This document shows, in pieces, positions 45,225 through 53,422 of a DNA stretch of 64,000 bases. The DNA lies in NCBI GenBank assembly GCA_949291125.1, contig CASEUJ010000023.1, forward strand, positions 20,825 through 84,824, in the 5' to 3' direction. Under the pieces are notes generated by a model. It did not search any database and was not told the origin of the DNA. It saw nothing but the letters and a program-made list of their open reading frames with translations. Source of the DNA: an uncultured Ruminococcus sp. GTDB lineage: Bacteria; Bacillota; Clostridia; Oscillospirales; Ruminococcaceae. Within the stretch, counting starts at the first letter, position 1; every line of letters starts with the position of its first letter. The translations under genes and the position numbers were made by a program.

Positions 45225-45551
45225 ATGGCAGAACAAGGGAGAAAGTGGGTCTTTGGAATTGGCGTATATCTGATCGTGAAGGCGGTTCTGAACCTGGTTT
45301 TAGGATTCAGCGGTGCAAATGTAGTGATGCTGATTGTGTCGGTCGTGGCGTTGATTCTGCTGATCTATCGTGTTCCATATATCAATTATATCGTGGCAGT
45401 ATGGCTTACGCTGACATTTTTGCTGCATTTGGGTGACAACCTTGGCAACCTCTCTTCCAACTGGATCTATTTGCTGGAGGGCATTCTCGACCTAGGCGCT
45501 GCGGCAGTGCTGGCATTTGAGAAGAATGTGAAGGCATTTTTCGGGAAGTGA
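45225..45551 (+). CDS. Small integral membrane protein
   Basis: The 108-residue protein begins MAEQGRKWVFGIGVYLIVKA and has about four hydrophobic segments with short loops, the last before FEKNVKAFFGK. It starts 5 bases after rsfS, behind AAAGGGTG, so it is read with the operon. No family recognised; the function is unknown. Confidence 0.65.
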   Translation: MAEQGRKWVFGIGVYLIVKAVLNLVLGFSGANVVMLIVSVVALILLIYRVPYINYIVAVWLTLTFLLHLGDNLGNLSSNWIYLLEGILDLGAAAVLAFEKNVKAFFGK

Positions 45552-46076
45552 GGCACTGTAAATTTCGCCGCTCTACGATTATATGGATCGGTGTGACAGC
45601 GGTAATTTAGCTGGGATTGATTGGTTGGCTTTTCTTCTTGAAAATCGGTGGAATGTCTGCCGGCAGTTCAAAGAGAAATGTCACGAATCCTTCACCATTT
45701 GTGATGTGGCAGAGACAGATGGGCGGCTCAAATGTTACATCGTCGCCCCAAAGGATGAGCCCGACTTGACTACAACATTGCCGCAATGCAAACGTTTTCC
45801 AGTATGTCAAAGAGGAGGAAAATGACTACTGGAATGGCGTGGCATTACAATCTGTGTTTATTTCCAGAATGACGGCAGAAAAATTGTGAATTGTAGCACT
45901 GGCAATGGTTTTGACTATGGTTTTGTGGTCACGTATGCGTTTACCCGGGAGGAGATTTATCAGACGCTGTTGGGACTTTCGTCACCAGATCAGTGGCGAT
46001 ATCGGAAGTAGATAGACAGCTGTGGCGCGTTTTTTGAACACAACAGGAATAAATAAGAAAAAGGAATGATATACAC
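45552..46076 (+). other. Non-coding stretch between the rsfS operon and leuS
   Basis: These 525 bases hold the decayed gene at about 45590-46011 and then the leuS ribosome site. No promoter close to consensus or clear terminator was found, so leuS may be read through from upstream. Confidence 0.5.
45590..46011 (+). pseudogene. Decayed hypothetical gene
   Basis: No single frame is open, but protein-like sequence continues across frames. One frame gives VMWQRQMGGSNVTSSPQRMS until a TGA near 45768; after it the same frame yields NANVFQYVKEEENDYWNGVA. The next frame gives GITICVYFQNDGRKIVNCST and continues GNGFDYGFVVTYAFTREEIY to a TAG at 46009-46011. This looks like a protein of about 130-140 residues with one nonsense codon and at least one frameshift. 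I do not recognise its family with certainty. Confidence 0.55.
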
Positions 46077-48488
46077 ATGAGCAACAAATATGATTTCGCT
46101 GCGGTCGAACCGAAGTGGCAAAAATACTGGGAAGACCACAAGTCGTTTCAGGCAAGTGAAGACCACTCAAAGCCGAAGTTCTATGCACTCGTAGAATTTC
46201 CGTATCCGTCGGGACATGGTATGCACGTCGGCCACATCAAGGCGTATTCGGGACTGGAAGTAGTAAGCCGCAAGCGCCGGATGCAGGGGTATAACGTGCT
46301 GTTTCCGATCGGTTTTGATGCATATGGTCTGCCGACCGAAAATACTGCGATTAAAACCGGAGTACATCCGCGAAAAGTAACTGATGACAATATTGTGAAA
46401 TTTACCGGTCAGTTAAAGCGCGTTGGCTTTTCGTTTGACTGGTCGCGTGTGATTGATACTACTCAAGAGGGCTATTATAAGTGGACACAGTGGATTTTTT
46501 TGAAAATGTTCGAAAATGGTCTGGTGTTCCGGGATAAAACCTCCGTGAACTATTGCCCGAGCTGTAAAGTCGTGCTGTCTAATGAGGACTCTCAGGGCGG
46601 AAAGTGCGATGTCTGCCATAGTGATATCATTCAAAAGACCAAAGAAGTCTGGTATCTGCGTATTACAGAATACGCAGACAAGCTTCTGGAAGGACTGAAG
46701 GAAGTCGACTATCTGCCAAATGTCAGACTTCAGCAGGAAAATTGGATCGGTAAGTCTACCGGTGCATTTGTAAATTTCTCCATTAAGGAACAAGATGAAA
46801 AACTCCGGGTTTATACCACGCGTCCGGATACCCTCTATGGTGTAACCTTTATGGTGATTGCGCCAGAACATCCGATCATTCAAAAGTATCGTGATTCCAT
46901 CGCCAACATTGACGCGCTCGATGCCTATAAAGACGAATGTGCCAAGAAGAGCGAGTTCGAACGGACGCAGCTTGTCAAGGACAAGACCGGCGTGAAAATC
47001 GAAGGTCTTACCGGTATTAATCCGATCACTGGCGGGGAAATTCCGATTTATATTTCTGATTATGTTATGATGGGTTATGGTACCGGCGCCATTATGGCAG
47101 TGCCGGCGCATGATACCCGTGACTATGAATTCGCGAAAAAGTTTGGCATTGATATCATCGAAGTGATCAAAGGCGGCGATATTTCGAAAGAAGCCTATAC
47201 CGGTGACGGCGAAATGGTAAATTCGGGAATTCTCAACGGCATCACGAACAAAAAAGCTGCGATTGCGAAAATGCTTGAGGTGCTTGAAGAAAAGGGCTGC
47301 GGTGAAAAGGGCGTACAATATAAGATGAAAGACTGGGCGTTTAATCGTCAGCGCTATTGGGGCGAGCCGATCCCAATTGTACACTGTCCGAAGTGTGGCA
47401 TGGTAGCGGTGCCGTATGATGAGCTGCCGCTGCGTCTGCCGCCGGTGGATAATTTCGAGCCGGGCACAGACGGTGAAAGCCCACTGGCAAAGATTGATTC
47501 TTTCGTGAACTGTAAGTGTCCGAAGTGCGGCGGCGATGCCAAACGCGAAACCGATACCATGCCCCAGTGGGCTGGTTCGTCGTGGTACTATCTGCGCTAT
47601 TGCGATCCACACAACGACAAGGAATTCGCGTCGCAGGAGTCGCTGAAATACTGGATGCCAGTCGATTGGTATAATGGCGGCATGGAACACGTGACACGCC
47701 ATATGATCTATTCGCGCTTCTGGCATAAATTCCTGTACGATCTGGGACTCGTGCCGACTTCTGAACCGTATGCCAAGCGCACGGCACAGGGACTCATTCT
47801 CGGTCCGGACGGCGAAAAAATGTCCAAGTCGAGAGGGAATGTTGTTGATCCAAACGATGTGGTAGATGTCTACGGTGCAGACGTGCTGCGGCTGTATGTG
47901 CTTTTTATGGGCGACTATGAAAAGGCGGCACCGTGGAGCGACAGCAGTGTAAAAGGTTGTAAGCGTTTTGTGGATCGAATCTGGGCACTCCAGGATAAGC
48001 TGGTTGACGGAGATGATTACAGCAACGCACTGCGTGCAAAGATGCATAAAACTATCAAGAAGGTCTCGGAGGATATTGAGACCATGAAGTTCAATACTGC
48101 GATTGCCGCAATGATGACGCTCCTGAATGATATCTACGCCGCAGATGCCATCACAAAAAAAGAGCTGCGTGACTTTTTGATTCTGCTCTATCCGTTCGCA
48201 CCGCATATTGCGGAAGAGCTTTATCAGGTCATCGGTTGCGAAGGCGTATTGAGTGAGCAGCAGTGGGTGTCCTATGATCCGGCGCAGTGTGTGGACGATC
48301 AGATCGAGATTGTGCTCCAGATCAATGGCAGAGTTCGCTCGAAAATCCTGATTGCAGCAGACACAGAGAAGGATGATGTGATGGCACAGGCGTTGGCGGA
48401 TTCGAAAATTGTTGAAGCGATTGAAGGAAAATCGGTAATAAAACAGATTTATGTGCCGAAAAAGCTTGTGAATTTCGTGGTAAAATAA
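46077..48488 (+). CDS. leuS: Leucyl-tRNA synthetase
   Basis: The 803-residue class I synthetase has the HIGH-type motif in PYPSGHGMHVGHIKAY, a zinc-binding region YCPSCKVVLSNEDSQGGKC, the CP1 editing domain (VYTTRPDTLYGVTFMVIAPE to AVPAHDTRDYEFA), and KMSKS in GEKMSKSRGNVVDPND near residue 581. The bacterial type is clear. A ribosome site AAAGGAATG precedes the ATG. It closes the nadD-to-leuS group. Confidence 0.97.
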   Translation: MSNKYDFAAVEPKWQKYWEDHKSFQASEDHSKPKFYALVEFPYPSGHGMHVGHIKAYSGLEVVSRKRRMQGYNVLFPIGFDAYGLPTENTAIKTGVHPRKVTDDNIVKFTGQLKRVGFSFDWSRVIDTTQEGYYKWTQWIFLKMFENGLVFRDKTSVNYCPSCKVVLSNEDSQGGKCDVCHSDIIQKTKEVWYLRITEYADKLLEGLKEVDYLPNVRLQQENWIGKSTGAFVNFSIKEQDEKLRVYTTRPDTLYGVTFMVIAPEHPIIQKYRDSIANIDALDAYKDECAKKSEFERTQLVKDKTGVKIEGLTGINPITGGEIPIYISDYVMMGYGTGAIMAVPAHDTRDYEFAKKFGIDIIEVIKGGDISKEAYTGDGEMVNSGILNGITNKKAAIAKMLEVLEEKGCGEKGVQYKMKDWAFNRQRYWGEPIPIVHCPKCGMVAVPYDELPLRLPPVDNFEPGTDGESPLAKIDSFVNCKCPKCGGDAKRETDTMPQWAGSSWYYLRYCDPHNDKEFASQESLKYWMPVDWYNGGMEHVTRHMIYSRFWHKFLYDLGLVPTSEPYAKRTAQGLILGPDGEKMSKSRGNVVDPNDVVDVYGADVLRLYVLFMGDYEKAAPWSDSSVKGCKRFVDRIWALQDKLVDGDDYSNALRAKMHKTIKKVSEDIETMKFNTAIAAMMTLLNDIYAADAITKKELRDFLILLYPFAPHIAEELYQVIGCEGVLSEQQWVSYDPAQCVDDQIEIVLQINGRVRSKILIAADTEKDDVMAQALADSKIVEAIEGKSVIKQIYVPKKLVNFVVK

Positions 48489-48515
48489 GAAATTCGAAAT
48501 TCTTTGAAAAAAAGC

Positions 48516-48544
48516 TTGACAAAATCTGCAAGATGTGATATAAT
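48516..48544 (+). promoter_or_regulatory. Promoter of rpsU
   Basis: Perfect consensus: TTGACA (48516-48521), 17-bp spacer, TATAAT (48539-48544). Confidence 0.92.
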
Positions 48545-48550
48545 TAATTA

Positions 48551-48699
48551 CACTGCTATTGTGAAAAGGAATGGATTTGGTCAAAACAGCTGATACCCGG
48601 TACTTTTTCTGAAAAGTACCGGTGGTATAGATTTGAAATCCGGCATTAGACGGATGGAAAATGATCCTCTGCTGTAGCGGCAAAGGGAGGGAAATGTAA
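48551..48699 (+). promoter_or_regulatory. rpsU leader with a long perfect hairpin
   Basis: A leader of about 150 bases carries a hairpin at 48593-48628: ATACC, then CGGTACTTTT, loop TCTG, AAAAGTACCG, and a GT bulge before GGTAT. No T run follows, so it is not a simple terminator. A 13-codon frame (48571-48612, start right after AAAAGGA) ends inside the hairpin loop. The role is unknown; ribosomal protein autoregulation is the natural guess. Confidence 0.5.
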
Positions 48700-48873
48700 G
48701 TGGCAGAAGTTCGCGTTGGAAAGAACGAGTCTTTGGATACGGCGCTCAAGCGCTTTAAGAGATCCTGCGCGAAGGACGGTGTGATTGCGGAAGTACGCAA
48801 GAGAGAACACTATGAAAAGCCTTCGGTAAAGCGCAAGAAGAAGTCTGAAGCTGCTCGTAAGCGCAAGTATTAA
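48700..48873 (+). CDS. rpsU: 30S ribosomal protein S21
   Basis: The 57-residue basic protein reads [20 protein letters not shown], then [20 protein letters not shown] and [17 protein letters not shown]. The start is GTG at 48700 behind GGGAGGG, 10 bases upstream. It is monocistronic with its own promoter, leader and terminator. Confidence 0.96.
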   Translation: MAEVRVGKNESLDTALKRFKRSCAKDGVIAEVRKREHYEKPSVKRKKKSEAARKRKY

Positions 48874-48902
48874 TAAATGCAGGCATTTGCGATACACAGC
48901 AT

Positions 48903-48939
48903 GCGGGCGCACTTTTTAGAGAGTGCGCCCGCTTTTTTT
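48903..48939 (+). terminator. Intrinsic terminator after rpsU
   Basis: Perfect 11-bp GC-rich stem GCGGGCGCACT (48903-48913) with 48922-48932, then seven T residues. Confidence 0.93.
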
Positions 48940-49060
48940 GAGAATTTTGGGTCTGTGCCGTATGGTTCGACAATTCCGGCGCGGGCGCTGTCGTATAATG
49001 GAATGGTCAGAGTTGGTGCTTTTCAAAAAGCAGAACTTTGACGGAAAAGGAGGGACAGCG

Positions 49061-49564
49061 ATGCTGTTTCGGTCAAAAATTGCATTGCGAAGTGTCTGTG
49101 ATATTACACCTTCACTTCTGCAAGACCTCGGCGTAAAGGGTCTTTTGTTGGACATTGATAATACATTGACGACGCATGATAATCCTGTTCCGGCGCCTGG
49201 TGTAGAAGCATGGGTAGCACGTATGCGCGATGCGGGGATTGCGATGTGTCTGGTGTCGAACAATCATTCCCCGCGGGTAGAACCCTTTGCCAGAAGGCTT
49301 GGGCTGGATTTTGTCTGTGAAGGGAAAAAACCGCTGTCAAAAGGCTATCGCGAGGCACTCAGACGTATGGCACTTTCCAAGAAGGAAGTTGCAGTGGTGG
49401 GAGATCAGATTTTTACAGATGTGCTGGGTGCGAATCTGTTTCACGTGCCGTGTATTTTTGTGTTCCCGATGGAGATGGAACGAACTCGTTTTTTTAAGCT
49501 TAAGCGCAAGCTGGAGATCCCATTTTTGCCGCGAAAAATCTATGAAGAACAAAAAGAAAGTTGA
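49061..49564 (+). CDS. yqeG: YqeG family HAD-type phosphatase
   Basis: The 167-residue protein has the HAD motif I DxDxT in GLLLDIDNTLTTHD near residue 28, motif II VSNNHSP, and the family end GDQIFTDVLGANLFHVPCIF. YqeG/Gep4 relatives act on phosphatidylglycerophosphate, so phosphatidylglycerol synthesis is a reasonable role. The ATG follows AAGGAGGGACAGCG. aroQ starts 16 bases later. Confidence 0.9.
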   Translation: MLFRSKIALRSVCDITPSLLQDLGVKGLLLDIDNTLTTHDNPVPAPGVEAWVARMRDAGIAMCLVSNNHSPRVEPFARRLGLDFVCEGKKPLSKGYREALRRMALSKKEVAVVGDQIFTDVLGANLFHVPCIFVFPMEMERTRFFKLKRKLEIPFLPRKIYEEQKES

Positions 49565-49580
49565 GAGGAGCCGATATGTT

Positions 49581-50012
49581 ATGATTAAAAAAGTTTTAGT
49601 GATCCATGGACCAAACCTGAATTTGTTGGGAGAACGTGAGCCCGGTGTGTATGGGAATACAACCTTTGCCGAACTAAATCGCCAGATTCTTGATCGTGCG
49701 GAAGGATTAGGACTTGAATGTGAGATCTTCCAGTCCAATCATGAGGGCGCGATCATTGACAAACTGCATGCGGCACGCCATGCGTTTGACGGCGTGGTGA
49801 TCAATGCTGGTGCCTATACACATTATAGTTATGCTATCCACGACGCCATTCATGATATCCGCATTCCTTGCGTAGAGGTACATATCAGCAATATTTATGC
49901 AAGAGATGCGTTTCGTTCTCATTCGGTATTGAGTCCTGTCTGTACGGGTACGATCGCCGGTTTTGGGATCAATGGATACTTTCTGGCGCTCCAGGCGCTT
50001 TCGGAAATGTGA
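49581..50012 (+). CDS. aroQ: 3-dehydroquinate dehydratase, type II
   Basis: The 143-residue enzyme carries out step three of the shikimate pathway. It has VIHGPNLNLLGEREPGVYG (active-site loop Arg and Tyr), FQSNHEGAIIDKLH, INAGAYTHYSYAIHDAI and VEVHISNIYARDAFR. The ATG at 49581 sits behind GAGGAG about 12 bases upstream. Confidence 0.96.
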   Translation: MIKKVLVIHGPNLNLLGEREPGVYGNTTFAELNRQILDRAEGLGLECEIFQSNHEGAIIDKLHAARHAFDGVVINAGAYTHYSYAIHDAIHDIRIPCVEVHISNIYARDAFRSHSVLSPVCTGTIAGFGINGYFLALQALSEM

Positions 50013-50024
50013 GGTGCGAGGAAC

Positions 50025-51116
50025 ATGGAGAGGGAAACAGAACAACGATTTTCGGCGCTGATGCATCATCTTCCGGCAAGTGTGGATGCTGCACTGATTC
50101 AGTCCGATGTCAATCGTCGTTATTTCACTGGGATGCAGTCTTCTGCCGGAACAGTGCTTTGCTTTCGGGATGCGGCATATTTGCTAATCGACTTCCGCTA
50201 TATCGAAAAGGCACAGCAGTGTGTGAAAAATTGTACGGTGGTCGAACTGCATGATCTGTATGGTCAAATCCAGAAGCTGCTTGAGCAACATCATGCAAAG
50301 CGCCTTGCAGTAGAATCTATGGCGATGACGCTGCATGCATTTTCAGATCTAATGCATCATCTTGAACGTATGGTTGAATTTGATAAGAGCGATGCGTTAA
50401 GCCGGGCGATCTCCGATTGCCGCACGGTGAAATCTGAAGATGAAATCGAAAAGATCCGCCGTGCCCAGCGCATTGCAGAATTGGCATTTGAAGATATTCT
50501 TACGTTTATCCAGCCGGGAGTGTCTGAACGTGATATTATGCTGCGTCTGAATCAGACGATGATGGAACACGGCTCTGACGGCGAATCATTCCCGACGATT
50601 GCCCTTACGGGTGCAGCAACTTCAATGCCTCATGGTGTGCCGATGGCGGATCGTCTGGTGCACAAGGGCGATTTTGTACTGATGGATTATGGCGCAACAT
50701 ATGATGGTTATCACAGCGATATGACGCGTACGGTCTGTGTGGGAAAGCCAAGTGAGAAGATGCAGCAGGTCTATGATACGGTTTTGGAAGCGCAGAAACA
50801 GGCGCTTCTTGTGGCGAAGTCCGGCGCAACCGGACGTGTGCTCGATAAGGCTGGAAGGGAAGTCATTGAAGCCGCCGGCTTTGGGGATCATTTCGGGCAT
50901 TCTCTGGGGCATGGTGTAGGACTTGAGATCCATGAGCTTCCGAACGCTTCTCCTGGTTCGAAAGCGGTCTTAGTGCCGGGCAATGTTGTCACAATAGAAC
51001 CGGGTATTTATCTGCCCGGAGAGTTTGGTGTGCGCATCGAGGATTTTGTGGTGATCCGCGAAGGCGGCTGCGAAAATCTCACATTGGCACCGAAACATCT
51101 GATCGTGTTGGATTAA
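50025..51116 (+). CDS. Xaa-Pro aminopeptidase (M24 family)
   Basis: The 363-residue protein has an N-terminal creatinase-like domain (1-125) and a C-terminal pita-bread domain. Its five metal ligands appear in DYGATYDGYHSDMTRT (two Asp), HSLGHGVGLEIHE (His), TIEPGIYLPG (Glu) and GVRIEDFVVI (Glu). It removes N-terminal residues before proline from peptides in the cytoplasm. It lies directly upstream of efp, the common Firmicutes order aroQ-pepP-efp. Confidence 0.95.
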   Translation: MERETEQRFSALMHHLPASVDAALIQSDVNRRYFTGMQSSAGTVLCFRDAAYLLIDFRYIEKAQQCVKNCTVVELHDLYGQIQKLLEQHHAKRLAVESMAMTLHAFSDLMHHLERMVEFDKSDALSRAISDCRTVKSEDEIEKIRRAQRIAELAFEDILTFIQPGVSERDIMLRLNQTMMEHGSDGESFPTIALTGAATSMPHGVPMADRLVHKGDFVLMDYGATYDGYHSDMTRTVCVGKPSEKMQQVYDTVLEAQKQALLVAKSGATGRVLDKAGREVIEAAGFGDHFGHSLGHGVGLEIHELPNASPGSKAVLVPGNVVTIEPGIYLPGEFGVRIEDFVVIREGGCENLTLAPKHLIVLD

Positions 51117-51150
51117 TTTTCGGAGAATTGAAAAAAAATTCCGGAAAGGC

Positions 51151-51179
51151 TTGCAAAACGAGAGATTCTGTAGTATAAT
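51151..51179 (+). promoter_or_regulatory. Promoter of efp
   Basis: TTGCAA (51151-51156), 17-bp spacer, TATAAT (51174-51179). Confidence 0.85.
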
Positions 51180-51279
51180 AAATGTGAGCAATGTTTTTTG
51201 GGTGGGAATTTACGGAATTTGCTAAGGCGAGAGATTCCCCGTCGTTGCAAAGGATAACAATAAACGGAGGTTTCAATTT

Positions 51280-51837
51280 ATGATTTCAGCAGGTGATTTC
51301 AGAAACGGTGTCACATTCGAACTGGATGGCAATGTAGTACAGGTTATCGAATTTCAGCATGTTAAGCCGGGTAAGGGCGCAGCATTCGTTCGCACCAAGT
51401 ATAAGAATGTGATGACGGGTGCGGTGGTAGAGCGTTCGTTCAACCCGACTGATAAGTATCCGACGGCGTATATTGAACGCAAGGATATGCAGTATCTCTA
51501 TCAGGATGGCGATCTGTATTATTTCATGGATATGGAAACATACGAACAGCTGCCGATCGACAAATCCAAGCTGGGCGATGCATTCCGCTTTGTGAAGGAA
51601 AACATGGAAGTGAAGGTGCTGTCTTATAAGGGCGAAGTCTTTGGCGTAGAGCCGCCGAACTTTGTTGAATTGGTTGTCACTGAGACAGATCCGGGCTTTA
51701 AGGGTGATACTGCCACAAACGCAACTAAGCCGGCAATACTGGAAACTGGTGCAGAGATCAAGGTACCGCTCTTTATTGACCAAGGCGAAACGATCCGCAT
51801 CGACACCAGAACTGGCGAATATATGGAGCGCGCATAA
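51280..51837 (+). CDS. efp: Translation elongation factor P
   Basis: The 185-residue protein rescues ribosomes stalled at polyproline. It starts [20 protein letters not shown], with the tip loop [10 protein letters not shown] carrying the modifiable lysine near residue 32. It ends in an OB-fold domain with [28 protein letters not shown] ribosome site. Confidence 0.96.
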   Translation: MISAGDFRNGVTFELDGNVVQVIEFQHVKPGKGAAFVRTKYKNVMTGAVVERSFNPTDKYPTAYIERKDMQYLYQDGDLYYFMDMETYEQLPIDKSKLGDAFRFVKENMEVKVLSYKGEVFGVEPPNFVELVVTETDPGFKGDTATNATKPAILETGAEIKVPLFIDQGETIRIDTRTGEYMERA

Positions 51838-51914
51838 GTAACGGAGTAATATCTGGTTTGGCGCAAAACCGGAATGCGGCAGCATTGCCGCGTCAGAACA
51901 GGAGGGCAAGAATC

Positions 51915-52379
51915 ATGAACCTGACCGATAAGATGGCATATTTGCGCGGTATGGTCGACGGTATGGAGCTGGATTTGACCACGACCAAAGAGGGAAAAGT
52001 GCTTGCACAGATCCTCGATGTGATGCAGGAACTGACGGCATATGTCGGCGATCTGCAATCTCAGGTGGACGAGTTGACAGAGGTCTGCGATATCCTGGAT
52101 CAGGATCTCGGCGACATCGAAGATCAGCTTTACGGTGATGAGGAGGAAAGCGACGAAGTCCCGTATTGTGCATGTGCTGATGATGAGATGGATGCGGATG
52201 ACGATGTGATGTACGAAACAGTATGTCCGACTTGCAACAATGTGATTGCACTGGATGAGTCTGTTCTGGAACAGGGCGAGATGCCGTGTCCGTGCTGCGG
52301 CGAAATGCTGGAGTTTGACTACAGCGATCTGACGATGGATGCACTTGAAGATGCAATGGAAGAGCCGGATGTGGAATAA
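51915..52379 (+). CDS. CD1247-like acidic protein with a zinc ribbon
   Basis: The 154-residue protein has an N-terminal domain MNLTDKMAYLRGMVDGMELD of the kind described for Clostridioides CD1247, a predicted coiled coil (about 40-75), an acidic stretch, and a C-terminal CPTCN...CPCCG zinc-ribbon-like pair (about 109-137). The function is unknown. It follows efp behind AGGAGGG, as in other Clostridia. Confidence 0.8.
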   Translation: MNLTDKMAYLRGMVDGMELDLTTTKEGKVLAQILDVMQELTAYVGDLQSQVDELTEVCDILDQDLGDIEDQLYGDEEESDEVPYCACADDEMDADDDVMYETVCPTCNNVIALDESVLEQGEMPCPCCGEMLEFDYSDLTMDALEDAMEEPDVE

Positions 52380-52447
52380 TCCACGCGGCGCATGACGAAG
52401 ACAAACTGCGTCGGAATTTGGAGCGTTTGTCAAATCGTTTTAAAAAG

Positions 52448-52477
52448 ACAAGCCGACGATTGCGCCGGCTTGTTTTG
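52448..52477 (+). terminator. Intrinsic terminator after the CD1247-like gene
   Basis: ACAAGCCG (52448-52455) pairs with CGGCTTGT (52466-52473), followed by TTTG. Confidence 0.75.
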
Positions 52478-52564
52478 TTAGAGCGATGCCGCGCAAAACG
52501 AGTCGGTGTTTTTTGTGCGGTGTTGTTTCAGAGGCAATCTTAATGAAGAACTGAGGGAATAAAA

Positions 52565-53419
52565 TTGTTTCAGATTGTAGAAAGAAAGCAACTCAATGAT
52601 GCGGTAGTACAGGTGCGCATTCAGGCGCCGCTGATCGCAAAAAAGGTACAGCCGGGACAATTTATCATTTTCCGGCTGGATGAATATGGCGAGCGCACAC
52701 CGCTTACTGTGGCGGACTATGACCGAGAGGGCGGTACGATTACGCTGATCTTTCAGATCGTTGGCGAAACGACGCGCCGATTTTCACAGCTTCAGGCGGG
52801 TGACTATATTCGTGACCTGGTAGGTCCCCTCGGCATGCCGACCGAATTGCCGGAGGGTACGAAGTCAGTCTGTGTCATTGGAGGCGGCGTGGGATGTGCG
52901 ATCGCCTATCCTCAGGCAAAGCATCTCCATGGCATGGGACTGGCGGTGGATACAATCGCCGGTTTCCGCAATCGCGATATTGTGATCCTGGAGGATGAAT
53001 TTCGTGCATGCAGCGATAATCTCTATCTTTGCACTGATGATGGCTCGTATGGTACAAAAGGATTTGTCACAAACGTGCTCCAGCAGCAGCTGGAACAGGG
53101 GAAACACTATGATGCTGTTATTGCCATCGGACCTGTACCGATGATGAAATTTGTCTGTCAGGTGACAAAGCCGTATGGCATTAAGACCATTGTGTCGCTG
53201 AATCCGGTGATGGTAGACGGTACTGGCATGTGTGGCGGATGTCGTGTGACTGTGGGCGGAAAGGTACGCTATGCTTGTGTGGATGGACCAGACTTTGACG
53301 GACACGAGGTTGATTTTGACGAGCTGATGCGCCGTAATAGTACTTATCGCAAGCAAGAACAGCACGAGTGCAATCTACATGTGCAGTATGAGAAATTGAC
53401 GCGGAAGGGGGAACAGTGA
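52565..53419 (+). CDS. nfnA: NADH-dependent ferredoxin:NADP+ oxidoreductase, alpha-type subunit
   Basis: The 284-residue flavoprotein has an FAD domain (RTPLTVADYDREGGTIT), an NAD-binding domain (VCVIGGGVGCAIAYPQAKHL) and a C-terminal [2Fe-2S] site GTGMCGGCRVTVGGKVRYAC. With the next gene it forms the electron-bifurcating NfnAB transhydrogenase, which couples NADH and reduced ferredoxin to make NADPH. The start is TTG at 52565 behind GAGGGA; the reading from it matches the family N-terminus. Annotated elsewhere as sulfide dehydrogenase beta or PyrK-like. Confidence 0.92.
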   Translation: MFQIVERKQLNDAVVQVRIQAPLIAKKVQPGQFIIFRLDEYGERTPLTVADYDREGGTITLIFQIVGETTRRFSQLQAGDYIRDLVGPLGMPTELPEGTKSVCVIGGGVGCAIAYPQAKHLHGMGLAVDTIAGFRNRDIVILEDEFRACSDNLYLCTDDGSYGTKGFVTNVLQQQLEQGKHYDAVIAIGPVPMMKFVCQVTKPYGIKTIVSLNPVMVDGTGMCGGCRVTVGGKVRYACVDGPDFDGHEVDFDELMRRNSTYRKQEQHECNLHVQYEKLTRKGEQ

Positions 53420-53422
53420 GCT

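Noticed and set aside
46413-48800. A 795-codon open frame antisense to leuS
   Set aside because: It mirrors the codon structure of leuS, has no ribosome site, and its translation looks like no protein family. Shadow frames of this kind also lie opposite gapA and smc.
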